Numbered from the stretch's first letter, positions 12,126-22,722 are shown. The stretch is 64,000 nt of DNA from Forficula auricularia (GCA_024734495.1 JALMQS010000303.1:85188-149187); one strand, 5' to 3'. The notes: generated from the sequence alone by a model not told the origin. A program made the numbers and translations.

Positions 12126-12223
12126 TTTTAATTGAATGTAATGGAAGGCAGCCCAGAGGTAGTGAGGAAAGAAAAAATTAACACATCAAATAAGATGTAA
12201 TTTATTGGAATCCCTCCTCCTTT

Positions 12224-12277
12224 CCCTTCAAACCGACGTTTCGGAGGATTTTTCCCTCCTTCTTCAGGGTTTCAAAG
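12224..12277 (-). ncRNA. Hammerhead ribozyme-like motif, family F1
   Basis: Minus strand: CTGAAGA (12267..12261), extra A, helix II GGAGG with CCTCC, GAAAC, GTC (cut after the C opposite g12235). Helix I pairs CTTTGAAACC with GGTTTGAAGG, nine of ten positions (one G-G mismatch, one wobble). Confidence 0.65.
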
Positions 12278-12412
12278 GGTCAATGAATGAAACATAATTA
12301 AGAAGAGGGGGAAAAAAATTGTTTTTCTATGCCTTTGTTAAAAATGAAGAAAGTTTTTGAACACTACTGTGGAGAGAAGAAGGAAACATTTTATTTGTTT
12401 CATTCATTGACC

Positions 12413-12465
12413 CTTTGAAACCCTGAAGAAGGAGGGGAAAATCCTCCGAAACGTCGGTTTGAAAG
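12413..12465 (+). ncRNA. Hammerhead ribozyme-like motif, family F1, type example
   Basis: Helix I: 12413..12422 (CTTTGAAACC) pairs with 12456..12465 (GGTTTGAAAG) at nine of ten positions. The core CTGAAGA is at 12423..12429, with an extra A at 12430. Helix II is 12431..12435 with 12443..12447 (GGAGG/CCTCC) plus a G-T pair inside. GAA is at 12448..12450, helix III ACGT at 12451..12454, and C17 at 12455 with the predicted cut after it. This is type I topology. Helix III has no loop, so it would need to form between two molecules (ACGT is self-complementary). Known hammerheads lack the extra nucleotide at 12430. Confidence 0.68.
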
Positions 12466-12559
12466 AAAAGGAGGAAGGATTCCAATAAATTACACCTTAT
12501 TTGATATGTGTTAATTTTTTCTTTCCTCACTACCTCTGGGCTGCCTTCCATTACAGTCA

Positions 12560-12960
12560 ATTAAAATTTCTACCAGTTCGTCTCTCTCCAGAGAAAATTT
12601 CGTTGCAAAAAAATTAAATAAGGTATTAATATAATACCTAGAGTACTACATATCAAATATCTATTCTAATAATAAGGAGCTTATCAGCTTATGGTGTCGC
12701 TGTGGTTGGTATACATTTGCGGTGGAATGCACGAAAGGCACTTTAGCATATTATAACCATTTCCAGCCCGAAAATATTTGGACAATTTCGAATTTTCGAA
12801 GGTATTGCCTTATCAATATTACTATGTAATGAAATTTCTTTCGGATGAAGCAAATTCAATTTTAAAATTAAAAAAGCTCTTTGTGAAAAGGAGAAGAGTT
12901 GTTGAATTTATAAGAATAATTCAAAGAGTGTGTCATCTGCTTGATTTAAATAAATATACA
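12560..12960. other. AT-rich intronic sequence
   Basis: Nothing recognised apart from F2-like GTGTGTCATCTGCTTGATTT at 12925..12945, a small F2 end fragment. Confidence 0.4.
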
Positions 12961-12961
12961 C

Positions 12962-13240
12962 TTCTTCTTCTTTAAGTACCATATCAGGTCTCTCTGACGT
13001 TTTGGCTCCTCTCCACATATACCTGTGCTGAGTGTGTTTAGCTGTTTTTACACAGATATACGGGACCTACTTTTTAACGCCGGTTCCGAACGGCTAGTTT
13101 GGAGAGGTTACTAGGCAATTATACTCTTGGTAGGTTGCCATTGCTTTCCTAGAGGAGGCGACTGCAAATATCTGCCGAGACTCGGTGTCGAACCAGCGTA
13201 TTTCAGCGCTAATAAACTTATCCGTTGAAGCCCTCTCAAA
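12962..13240 (-). mobile_element. SINE family S2, copy 1
   Basis: It matches 24350..24625 over its whole length (GACGTTTTGGCTCCTCTCC, ACGCCGGTTCCGAACGGCTA, GGTTGCCATTGCTTTCC). The tRNA-like head is at the right end on the minus strand; in the second copy it reads GGGCCAGTGGTCAGAGTGTC. The (GAA)n tail lies at the left end (TTCTTCTTC on the plus strand). Confidence 0.65.
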
Positions 13241-13559
13241 AATTAAATTTTATATATTTGAAACTATAGTTTAGAAGGCTTTGCATTCATTCGGGACTAA
13301 TTTTAAAATTATAATTGTAAAGAATTTATTTTAGCCAGAGTAGCAGAGTTATTGATTCATAAAGAGAAATCAATGAGGTTGAATTTTCTCACATTCAACA
13401 GGGAACTTGAATCCATAAGAAATAACAGAAACAATATTTCTAAGACTGATGATAAAGGTCAAGCCTTCGAAACTATAATCTCTAACAAATAAATAATAAA
13501 TTGAAGGAGACAATAAAAGAGTGTGTCTTCTGTTGGAATTATAAATTTTTAATTTATTT

Positions 13560-13612
13560 ATAACGAGACTATAGTTTCGAGAACTTTGCCCTCTTCATCA
13601 GTCTATTACAAT
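13560..13612 (-). ncRNA. Hammerhead ribozyme-like motif, family F3
   Basis: Minus strand: CTGATGA (13601..13595), extra A, helix II GAGGGC with GTTCTC (two G-U pairs) around AAA, GAAAC, TATA, GTC (cut after the C opposite g13567). Helix I: TTGTAAT, bulged A, GA with TC, GTTATAA. Confidence 0.5.
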
Positions 13613-13626
13613 TGATTCACAGGAAT

Positions 13627-13683
13627 TAATGTAATAGACTGACGAAGAGGGCAAAGCTCTCGAAACTATAGTCTCGTTATAAA
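13627..13683 (+). ncRNA. Hammerhead ribozyme-like motif, family F3
   Basis: CTGACGA at 13639..13645 (position 7 is free in the consensus), extra A 13646, helix II 13647..13652 with 13656..13661 around AAA, GAAAC 13662..13666, TATA, GTC 13671..13673. Helix I as in the other F3 copies. Confidence 0.55.
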
Positions 13684-14267
13684 TAAATTAAAAATGTATA
13701 ATTCCAACAGAAGACACACTCTTTTATTCTCTCCTTCAATTTATAAAAATTCTGCTACTCTCGGCAAAAAACTTTCAATTTAAAATAAATTATATATAAG
13801 GATATTCATATTCGTTATATATGTGTATATGTTTATTTGAATCAAGTAGAAGACAACCTTATTGATTTATCTATATTAAATATTATAGATGGATATTTAA
13901 TTGCGTTTTAAACTATAGCTGAATAGATTTGTAGAGAGAAGGACGTGGATTTGAATAACTCTTATTCTTATCCGAACAACTGTATTTAATTATCCAACTA
14001 AATATTAATAATATTTAAAATTTTACTCAAAATGTAGAATAAGATTTCGAAATTATAGTCTCAAATTTATGAAATTAAAATTTATTATTGATTTACTTAC
14101 ATCCAGCATAGGAAACGTTCATTTAGTTATTCTTAACTCGCTTATGTTCAACAGTGTGACTAAAATTCTATTAAATGTCCTCGTGAATGAGTGTGAAGTT
14201 GAAGGTAAGACCTTCGAAACTCTTTAGTCTCAAATAAATAACATATTTTTATATCTTATCTTATTAT

Positions 14268-14800
14268 ATTAAACGAGTAATTCTTGTATATATATATACA
14301 GAATCGGTTTCTCGAAAACGGCTCTAACGATTTCGCTAAAAATTGGTGAACCTATCAAGTCTCATGAGTTATTAGTCGTGTACCATATAAATTTTAATCC
14401 GATTGAAATAAAGGAAGGGGGTGTAAATTAGTCATGTCGCAAAATAAATCTTATTATATATGGTATATACAGAACCGGTTTCTCGAAAATGGCTTTAACG
14501 ATTTCGCTAAAAATTGGTGAACTTATCAAGTCTCATGAGGTATTAGACGTGCATAAATTTTAATCCGATTGAAATTAAAGAAAGGGGGTGTAAATTAGTC
14601 ATGTCGCAAAAATAATATTTTAATCATTCATATCTCGTCTTCGGTAAGTCACAGAGCCTTGTAATTTGAAACTAAAGCTATTTAGAGGCTACAGAAGTAC
14701 CATAAGATTTTGGCTAAAATTGAAGTACCGGAAGTTGATGTTTATGTACGTAAGAATGTACCCCCATGCGTTTTGCAACCATAAACCTCCAGGCACTGTA
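14268..14800. repeat. Family G repeat with an internal tandem duplication
   Basis: The unit GGTTTCTCGAAAACGGCTCT ... GTCATGTCGCAAAA occurs twice in direct order (about 14304..14455 and 14474..14610). A family G segment also seen at 7980..8110 follows (ACCGGAAGTTGATGTTTATG). The left terminus AAACGAGTAATTCTTGTATA matches, inverted, 58430..58450. Confidence 0.55.
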
Positions 14801-14804
14801 CAAT

Positions 14805-15340
14805 AAAATAAGGAAAAGAAATTCAAACATCTTGTAAACTCCACTTGGAACTTTTTTGTAAGAATAGACGTCATTTCGATTTCTATTTAAAGGTGTTTTT
14901 CTTATTATTTAGCACAATACTTTAAAAATTTTATGGGTTCGTAATTAATTTAATTTGATAGTAAAATATATATAGGTAATCGTATATATATTTTTCGCTG
15001 TTTATCAACTGAAAATAGTCAATAACACGAAGTTAAGTATTTTATAATTGCTAAATGTCATTAAGGTTAATAAACCCTTTATTGGAAAAACACAAAAAGA
15101 TTTTCAATGGAAAAACAAATATCTTAAGTAATTGGCAAATTTTTTTTGTGATCTATAAGAATCGGTTGGCTTTTATTTAAAATTCGTTCTATATAGAGTT
15201 TTTAAACTCATTACGATGTTCCAAAGGTTATTGCTCTTTTAATTGGCCTTTTAAGTTGTTTTCCCCTCTATCCGGAATCATTGGATAGGGGACATAATAA
15301 AGAAGAATTTGTACATATAGAAGCATTAAATGAAAATTTT
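14805..15340. other. Intronic sequence downstream of kinase exon 2
   Basis: No further minus-strand exon was seen; the next expected coding block (continuation of the glycine loop) is absent here and elsewhere to the left edge. Confidence 0.45.
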
Positions 15341-15348
15341 AAACTCAC

Positions 15349-15417
15349 CTCCTGTGCCGAGAACTTTGAGAAGATCAAAATTGGACATGTTAACATGGCC
15401 AGGGCCACGAAGATTCA
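15349..15417 (-). CDS. MSK-type kinase, exon 2 (start of N-terminal kinase domain)
   Basis: This is a 69-nt exon on the minus strand. The acceptor is TTTTAG just before 15417 and the donor is GTGAGT at 15348..15343. It opens with two nt that complete the codon left by exon 1 (A+TG), then 22 codons ending NFDLLKVLGTG, then one nt. The last residues are the start of the glycine-rich loop of an AGC kinase. In the family, LLKVLGTG is characteristic of MSK1/MSK2 and JIL-1, whereas RSK has LLKVLGQG and S6K has LLRVLGKG. MSK kinases are nuclear, act downstream of ERK and p38, and phosphorylate histone H3 and CREB. The remaining exons must lie to the left of the window, more than 15.3 kb away. High GC and the perfect phase match with 48114..48363 support reality. 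Confidence 0.85.
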
Positions 15418-15419
15418 CT

Positions 15420-16026
15420 AAAACAAAAAACAAAACAAATTCAATTAAAATCGATCTTTAAGAAAAAGGAATTTAAATAAAAACATAAATAAAAAAGTTA
15501 AGCATCAACCCCCTCCCGGTCGACCAACCGAGAATATCCGCTTCCGGAATGTAAATTAATATAAGGTGGGGGGGAATGGATATTAGTCTTAAGTCTCATC
15601 CGGTCTTTAAATATTATATTAACGAATCTAAAATACTATAACACAAAAAAGTCAAACGTGTTTATAAATCATACGACTTAGCTTACCTCCTGTTTCAGTA
15701 AACCAATATTCAAATTAATTAATTAAAAATATTAATAAAAATCTATTTTTCTTTAAAATATAGGTAGTAGATACATAAATAAAATAATTATTATACAAAA
15801 AATATATATATACGTATATAGCTAAGCAATAATTATTAATTTAGATAAAGATAAAAGTAAATAAATATTTTATGAAATATTCATTTACTGAGTTTTCTAG
15901 GTTACTTGTTTCACGTTAAAAATTAAAAAAATGAAAGAGGGAAATTTTTTCAATATATATATTTCGGGCTATCAACCCATTTTCATGAAGTACAGAAAAT
16001 AACTAATTCAACTTTTTGAATGCTAG
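15420..16026. other. Intronic sequence upstream of exon 2
   Basis: A GC-richer patch 15505..15600 (CCCCCTCCCGGTCGACCAAC) is not repeated in the window and could be a conserved intronic element. Otherwise AT-rich. Confidence 0.4.
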
Positions 16027-16034
16027 GGTATATA

Positions 16035-16189
16035 GGAGGGGTGAACCGTGATTGGAATTAGGTGTACACCGTCTTTGGAATTATTTGGAATTACTTTGGA
16101 ATTCATTAGATAATCTATTGTCTCTACTTGGAAATGAAAGTGGAAGTGGAAGTAGGTGTACACGATTTTAGGTCGCGGTTCACCCGTCG
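16035..16189. mobile_element. hAT-type MITE, copy 1
   Basis: Ends GGAGGGGTGAACCG and CGGTTCACCCGTCG are inverted repeats, flanked by the 8-bp direct repeat GGTATATA (16027..16034 and 16190..16197). Sub-terminal GTGTACACC and TTCCACTTCC modules recur. An 8-bp duplication and a GAGGGGTG end fit the hAT superfamily. No transposase is encoded. The 63-codon minus frame is part of this element. Confidence 0.8.
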
Positions 16190-16199
16190 GGTATATACG

Positions 16200-17212
16200 A
16201 GGTTTAGTGAACACAGGAAAATAATGGTTTTCATTATTTAAATCATTTTAAGGGATAATCTCTCTTAGAGATGTAGACTATTATTAAGTGAAAATTTAGG
16301 TAGGGTGGGATTATTAATTTAGAAAAAAATTCAGTGTGATTAACGAAATATTATTAATTATTTATTTTATTATTAATTATTAAGAAATATTATTAAATTA
16401 AATACATTTATTTCACTTTTAATTAACGAGACGCTAATTAAAGGTGAAATAAATGTAATGTTCTTATGGGAGAATATAGTTTGTTCCCCGATGATTTTCT
16501 CTTACTAGATGTCAGAAGGATTCGCCATTCAATTCCATTTAATTATTAAATCTATACAACTCGAAAAGATGTCACACCCATGGTGATTTTATTCAATATT
16601 TGAAGCCTGGACATTTGAGCTTCTAACAATTTAAAAAAATAAATAAATAAATAACGCTTCCCACAAATAAATTAGTTGAACAATTTTTAATTCAATGTAA
16701 TGTAGTGGTATATAGCGATTTCAAAGTTGGAACTGTTTTTGAGAAAATAAGACGAAAAAAACACAGGTAAAACACCTGAAGTATAAATAAGTGTTTCCGG
16801 TAAGGCCATTAGAACCAAAATCGTGCTGTCCTCAGTCAGCACCGCTTCAAATTTCACTTCCTTTAGGATATAACGCCATTAAACTTTAACCATAGGGTTC
16901 TCGAACCCCTCATCGCCCCTAAAGGAATTTAATTTAAATACTTCACATACATTAATAACAAGTTTTAAAAATTTAAAGTAGGTATAGTACTGTGAATAAT
17001 AAATAAAAAAAATTAATATTAAGCACAATAAATAGAAAATATTTTTTAATTGTTCTCTCTGGGCTTATAATAAAAAATTTAATTCTTAGTCTCCTGAGAG
17101 GATTTCTCAAATTATTGGATTATATTAGCCACCACAAAATTTTTATTTCTAGTGAAAAATTCAAATATTTGAGCCCATCGCAAATACACGCTTTTACTTA
17201 ATTTATATAATT
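16200..17212. other. AT-rich intronic sequence
   Basis: An inverted pair around CATTTATTTCACTTTTAATTA near 16402..16460 is a small hairpin. The GC-richer stretch 16795..16925 is unique in the window and unexplained. No exon. Confidence 0.4.
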
Positions 17213-17384
17213 GAAAAGATTTTGTTTTGCTGAGAATACTAGAGTTACGGATTCATAAAGAGAAATCGATGAGGTTGTTCTCCGCTTGATGCAAATAAAT
17301 ATAGTAGACATGAATATATAATATATAAGGAAATAAATATGTATATCCTATTAATAAAGTAATGAAAATTTAAAAAATTTAAAA

Positions 17385-17610
17385 AAAATATATAAAAATT
17401 CTAGGTAGGTTTCACAAAAATAAAAGACAAGCTGCTCATTAGTATGACTCTATATATATTTCGGGGTACTAGCCCTTCTTCAGGAGTTCAAAGAGAAAAC
17501 GTAAGCAACTTGTCTTTTATTTTTGTGAAACCCACCTAGAATTTTTATATTTTTAAATTTTCATTACTTTATTAAAATATGTTTCACCAAGAACATACAC
17601 CATTTTCCCT
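17385..17610. mobile_element. F4 inverted-repeat element, copy a
   Basis: Arms AAAATTCTAGGTAGGTTTCA and complement. The right end is ATGTTTCACCAAGAACATAC. The left arm has the F4 hammerhead-like core on the minus strand (17445..17500). The right arm has lost it. Confidence 0.65.
17445..17500 (-). ncRNA. Hammerhead ribozyme-like motif, family F4
   Basis: Minus strand: CTGAAGA (17483..17477), extra A, helix II GGG with CCC, GAAA, then TATATATA and GAGTC. The predicted cut is after UA instead of GUC (H17 = A is allowed by the consensus). Helix I ACTC with GAGT is short. Confidence 0.4.
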
Positions 17611-18194
17611 TAACAAAAAAAATGTATATATTATCCTATGGAATGGTATTAATTTGACCAGCTCATTATTACATCAAAACGAAAACATCTAATCGGGTCA
17701 TATGGTAAACCTATGAGAAATAACAGATATAAATATTTCTAATTAATAAAAAGACTGATGATGAAGGTTAAACATTCAAAACTATAGTCTCTAACAAATA
17801 AATTATATATATTTACATAAATGAAAAAAATACAAATCTTTTATAAAAAACAATCCAAAACACGTTTATTTCAAAGTCAAACGTTTCGGGAGGATTTCTC
17901 CCTTTTTCAATGGAAATTTGTTCTGATAAAGAAAAAAGAAAAAAGTTGCTTTCTCTAAATTTTAGAATTTGAAAAAGGTTGGAATTCTCCCGAAACGTTT
18001 GGCTTTTATATAAACGTGTTTTGGATTGTTTTTTTTATAAAAGATTTGTATTTTTTTCATTTATATATAAACATTGATTAATTTTTTTCTTTTCTATATA
18101 TTTACATATTTATATTTGTTATATTGTTATATGTAAAATGTATATTTTGATTTGCATCAAGCAGAGGACAACCTCATTTATTTGTCTTTATAAG

Positions 18195-19732
18195 AAATGT
18201 AGATAGATAAATGAGAGTAAAATACAATGATAGCTAATTCGGAACTCAGAAAATCTTGAGGCGTATTAAAAATAGAAAAATCTAAACAAAATTTAGTCCT
18301 TAAGAGCTTGAAAAATAAAATAAAACGAACCAAATCGTGAATATTTCTTTTTTAACCGACTTTAAAAAAAAGAAGAGTTTATCAATTCAACGGAATGTCT
18401 GTTTTTTATAATAAGCGAGAATTCCTTTTGAGGTTGAATAGGTGTTGCACCATTTTAGTGTATTATTATAAAAAAGAAAAGTGTTGGTATATCAAAAGGA
18501 AGTGGAATATTTAAAGTTTTGTGACAAAAATATCAAAGTAACTTATTTCAAAAGGATAAATATCCAAATTAAAGCACTTAATAGACTTGTTAAGAGTTAA
18601 GTCAATGAAGACATTCCACTGTCGTTTTCAGAAGCAAGCGTCAAGTCATTGATTGTCGCGAAATAAGGCGATCAAATTTCGAATAAAGTGATAAAAATGA
18701 AACCGATATGGCTGAAGAATAATTGCAAGCCTAACGTTTATAAAAATAGTGAAGACAAACAACAACCTCAAGGACTTGCATATCTTCCTCCTGACCGCCT
18801 CCCCTAGAGTCATATGTGATGTAACCCACAATACACATTCCCAAAAGTATGGACGAGCATTTTATTTAAATTCTTTTTAATTTAAATTCTTTCCTGTGCA
18901 TTTTCATATATAAGTAATCGCTTCTAATTTATCGTAATATTTAGATATATAGGAAAAAAATGTATATGTATTATTATATAATAAAGATATGCATATATAT
19001 TAGCAAACAGGAATTGCTTAATACCTACTAGTAATAGTACCAATCAACATGTTATTTGTTTCTGAACTAATATTCCATAAAAATAAATTTGATTTATCTC
19101 AAATCGAATATTTATTATTTATTTGAAATATATTATTTGACACGTGAAAGAATTATTAATATACCTAGATATTTATTTTTTTAATTTCTTTTGATTATAT
19201 TTGCAAATGATAAGAATAAGAAAGAATTTTATAATCATTGAGTATACTTATCGAGGTCAATTATTTTTTTTTTAAGTTGTTCATTTTTTACTCTGTACGC
19301 GAAATTTTGTTATTATTTTTTTTTTCTCATTGTGTTTAAAAATGTCTAAAACGTGGAGAAAAATTATTTTTAACTATGATTTTTTTCTGGCTCTGTGTGT
19401 GGATTCAAATACCCTCGATAACTTATAAGAACAAAACGTTGTAGAAAGTTCCTTTTTATGCTAAAATATTTGTATTTCTAATGCGGAAAACTGATTGAAT
19501 TTTGGGCTTCTTTAGAATTTCAATGTTCAAAAATGCAGAAAACATTATTAATTTTTTGAATAATTTTATTGAGAGAAAAATCAATAATAAAATGTTAAAA
19601 AATAACATTTTTTTTAATATTTCAGTAAAGTAACCTAAATTTCATTATCTAATTCCATTTTCAACCCTAATATACCAAAAATATCGAAAATAAAAATTTG
19701 ACAGCTAATGGGTTAAAAGTGAGATTATGTTA
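18195..19732. other. AT-rich intronic sequence with one GC-richer island
   Basis: The island 18600..18840 (GACCGCCTCCCCTAGAGTCA) is unique in this window and contains no exon-like structure. Nothing else recognised. Confidence 0.4.
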
Positions 19733-19870
19733 CTTTATTCTTCTTTCAGCAGCAATCCATCGCTTTCTCTGCTATGTTTTATATTTTGCTTTTGGGAAAA
19801 CATAAAATTTATACTTTCTATTTAGACCATTATTTTTGCAATTCACTACACAACATGGAGTATGACCCAT
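19733..19870 (-). pseudogene. THAP-domain exon fragment with an in-frame stop
   Basis: From an ATG at 19870 the minus strand reads MGHTPCCVVNCKNN, then KFYVFPKAKYKT, then TAG (19774..19772), then in the same frame QRKRWIAAERR before another stop. The C-x4-C pair, the FP dipeptide and the WxxAxRR block are the first half of a THAP zinc finger (C2CH). The second half (CxxH, AVPTIF box) is absent. THAP domains occur in cellular transcription factors and in P-element-type transposases. The stop between FP and W argues for a decayed copy. A real first exon with a base error is the alternative; a weak donor GTAACA lies at the end. Confidence 0.6.
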
Positions 19871-19874
19871 TTTT

Positions 19875-21000
19875 AAAAATAATTCTCTATAGTGATGTTG
19901 AATATTTACTTTTTTCACCCCCTCGTGCGCTTCGATCGATTTTCTTATCCCCACCAGGGAGCATGCACGGAGTAGGTATAAAAAAATAATAAACAAAATA
20001 TCAGGGGCGTTTTTAATTACCATTTAATAAAATATAGGTATTAAGTATATAAAAATAAATTTTATTTTTTTAATAAATTTTAATTTATATACGTGAATAA
20101 ACAAACGGTAGGGGATAGGCTGAAAAAATATCATTGAACAAGCGGTCATGAACCTATCCTTCTATAAAGGAAATGGCGACAAAAATTATTAATTCTACGA
20201 AACGGCAAAGTGTACCAGAGTCTTGAAAAAGTTGTTTCACTTTTAACTCCATTTCTTCTTTTTCAAAATTATTGCGAAAAAATAAAGTCTATTATTTGAT
20301 TTAAAATTAAAAATCTTTGATATATTACAAAAGAATCCTTTTTTGTTTTGTTTAAAAAACAATTAAAGGAAGATTGAAGTAAATAGAAAAAATAAGAGCA
20401 AAGTTTTTTTTTTTTGGGGGGGGGGGGGAGGGTTGGATTACATGCTAAGGGTGGAACGAAGCCGAATAGAGCAACGACGTAGTCCAAAATTCAAGAACGA
20501 ATTGAATTAGTTATACAACAAAAAATAAATGCTACACATTCTGTCCTTGATTCGCTCAAGTGGACGTGTGTCTCTAGCTTATACGTTAATTTTTGCACGT
20601 GTCTGGCGTATCAGAGTTCAAGAACATGGAAGAGAAATCAATCCCTCCCATTCACCGTTTAAAATTCTTTATTATTATATTTTTTTATTCAATATTAAAT
20701 ATTAAAATATGATTTAGAATGTATTTTTCTGGCGTATATATGGAGAAATTAATTGTATCCTCCTTATCTTTCAGGCTATTTGGATTTGGAAATGTATCTT
20801 ATCATTAAATCTAACAGTTTCCGAAAACAGCTCCAGGCTAGAAACCTAAACTGTGAGTACTAATTTAAATTATTTTTAAGTAAATCAAACTAACCACCAT
20901 AATTTTTGAAACCAGCTCCAGGCATAAAGACAAAAAGGCTGGATACTAATTGTAATTATAATAAGATTGAAATAGTTTTTGGAGACGGACTGATAAGTTA
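19875..21000. other. Intronic sequence without recognised genes
   Basis: It contains a homopolymer pair (T run then a run of about ten G at 20416..20428) and a GC-richer unique patch 20450..20650. No exon. Confidence 0.4.
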
Positions 21001-21114
21001 ATTGAGTGGATTTTGATGAGGCAGTCCAAAGTTCAACAATACTTCCACATTATATTCTATGAATATAAATGTGAAAGTAAAAAAAAGAGATAATTGTAAC
21101 TATCTTTTTATCCA

Positions 21115-21165
21115 AAAACCGACGTTTCGGAGGGTTATTCCCTCTTTCTTCAGCTCAGTGAAGGA
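21115..21165 (-). ncRNA. Hammerhead ribozyme-like motif, family F1
   Basis: Minus strand: CTGAAGA (21153..21147), extra A, helix II GAGGG with CCCTC, GAAAC, GTC (21123..21121), then GGTTTTTGG. Its own upstream flank (CACTGAG) pairs poorly in helix I; the flank of the opposite arm (CAAAACT) would pair well. Confidence 0.42.
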
Positions 21166-21349
21166 AATACAATGTGGCATTCCACTCTGTCTCCTCACTC
21201 AGTGGCAGTAACAATATTATAAAGTATTTCATTCTCAGCAGAATTTAGTATAGTCTGCTGAGAATGAAATACTTTACCATATAATAATGTTACTGCCACT
21301 GAGTGAGGAGACAGAGAGGAATGCCACATTGTATTTCTTTCACTGAGCT

Positions 21350-21400
21350 TACAAAACTCTGAAGAAGGAGGGAATAAGCCTCCGAAACGTGAACTTTGGA
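21350..21400 (+). ncRNA. Hammerhead-like motif, family F1, broken cleavage site
   Basis: CTGAAGA 21359..21365, extra A, helix II GGAGG with CCTCC, GAAAC, then GTG: the nucleotide before the cut is G, which hammerheads do not cleave. Likely dead copy. Confidence 0.45.
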
Positions 21401-21487
21401 CTGACTCATCAAAATCTACTATAATTATAATTTTTTCCCTAAGGGTATTTAGTATAATCTGATAAATCAAAACTGATTTAATGAGCC

Positions 21488-21575
21488 ATTTAAGGTTTCC
21501 CCTTACTTGGGATTTGAACTAATATATGTATGGTTTAGTCTTTGAGACAATGACTACTGGTAAGATCAACCAGGG
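21488..21575 (-). repeat. tRNA-like SINE head remnant
   Basis: The minus strand has CTGGTTGATCTTACCAGTAG and, 45 bp on, a B-box-like GTTCAAATCCC. The stem regions do not close, so not a functional tRNA. Confidence 0.35.
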
Positions 21576-21579
21576 ATTT

Positions 21580-22720
21580 ATTTAATCTAAAAATCTACAG
21601 GCAACCAACAAGATTCCCCCATCTTCAAGAAGAAAATACTTATAAATTGAAAATTAATATACTTATACAATATAATATATATATTTGAAGCCTTGCTGGT
21701 CAGATTTGAAAGGTTTTTATAGGATAAGACCATTTGTAGAGAAATTAAAAAGATAATTAATGTTTCAGCCTCTATTTTTGTGGACTTCTTCAAGGCTTGA
21801 TAAATCTCATTAATTTCACATTGGCATTTAAGTTTATGTATTGAGGGTTACCATAACTACTATACTAACTTGATTCTACTAAAATTTATCAACATGAGAG
21901 ACACGATATTTCGACATTTTTACATCTCAAAAAAAAAAAATTGAATTCTATAGCTTTTTTGGATCACTCTTGAGCTTTATTCTATGAAATAAATTAAAAC
22001 CTGTGCAAAGTTTAAAAAGAAAAGGAGAGAAAATATCACTCTCACAGTGTTTTTATTTTTCATATGTCTGAAATGTAATAAAATCACCAAGTATTGAGTT
22101 AAAGGCCGTGATTCTTTGTTTTTGTTATATATATACATGTCTCCTTGTCTTTATGTAAAGCTTCAAAGGACTATTATATAACCCAGTTCACAATGGACAC
22201 GTGATGCTCAGGATCGATTCCTCAAAAATTATGCAACTAAAGAAGATTCATTTCTAGAAGAGAAATTGAAATGTTTTTGCAGTTTTTTTTTTTCAATTAT
22301 ACTTAAGTAGTACGCTCTGAAAATCTAAAGCCCGTAGCGAGTGCACGAAGATTTCTTTTCCGTTTTATTACTTACTCCTGAGGGATTTAAAATAGACAAC
22401 ATGGCTGCCTGACTTTTAAATTACCAATCCAAAGAGATAGATAAGATTTTTAAATAAACACGATTATCAATAATCTAAATAATTAAAATTACTTGAAAAT
22501 AGCTTATACCATCTTTTCTAATACATATTTACATTAGATTCCATTCTAATAATATTTCTATCTATATTTCTTCACACGTCAGCGAGTTACTTTACAAATA
22601 TTTTTCATTTTCTTGCTTTTATAATATAAGAAATTATTAGTTTTCTATTTTGAAAAAATATTTTTTTACTAATGTTGATGGATTGATTTGGTAAATATTC
22701 TTGAAGTTATTATGTAAACA
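21580..22720. other. AT-rich intronic sequence
   Basis: Unique patch with CACGTG near 22199 and moderate GC at 22310..22410. No exon or repeat recognised. Confidence 0.4.
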
Positions 22721-22722
22721 GA

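Larger units (their letters stand above)
12138..12555. mobile_element. F1 inverted-repeat element, copy b, best preserved
   Basis: Arms of about 130 bp begin GTAATGGAAGGCAGCCC and end with the complement. They hold two intact hammerhead-like motifs in opposite orientation (minus 12224..12277, plus 12413..12465). The interior TCATTCATTGACCC also pairs, so a read-through transcript would fold into one long hairpin. The minus frame 12327..12560 is an artefact of the inverted repeat. Confidence 0.75.
13501..13790. mobile_element. F3 inverted-repeat element, copy a
   Basis: Arms start TTGAAGGAGACAATAAAAGA and carry GTGTCTTCTGTTGGAATTAT. Both arms have an intact hammerhead-like core (minus 13560..13612, plus 13627..13683). 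The right flank adds the CTGCTACTCTCGGCAAAA end that is also the F2 end. Confidence 0.7.
13320..13865. mobile_element. F2 element, copy d, with an F3 element nested inside
   Basis: F2 modules at 13330..13500 (AGAGTAGCAGAGTTATTGAT ... CTTCGAAACTATAATCTC) and 13800..13862 flank an F3 element at 13501..13790. The F2 hammerhead-like site (13443..13480) has GTC changed to ATC and is probably inactive. Confidence 0.6.
17215..18190. mobile_element. Mosaic of F2 (copy e) interrupted by F4 and a decayed F1-like hairpin
   Basis: F2 ends occur at 17225..17300 and 18145..18185 and an F2 core at 17740..17815. An F4 element sits at 17385..17610. An inverted pair at 17820..18065 (arms ACAATCCAAAACACGTTTAT) carries CGAAACGTTTG without CTGANGA. 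The F2 core at 17755 keeps CTGATGA but helix II and GAAA are mutated. Confidence 0.55.
21003..21422. mobile_element. F1 inverted-repeat element, copy c
   Basis: Arms GAGTGGATTTTGATGAGGCA and complement. The inner arms (TCACTGAG, ACTCAGTGGCAGTAACA) pair as well. The minus-strand hammerhead-like core (21115..21165) is complete. The plus-strand core (21350..21400) has CGTG where CGTC is expected. Confidence 0.65.

Noticed and set aside
1..15340. Further kinase exons to the left of exon 2
   Set aside because: Looked for a minus-strand continuation of the glycine loop (AYGKVF-like) after an AG acceptor in the required phase and found none.
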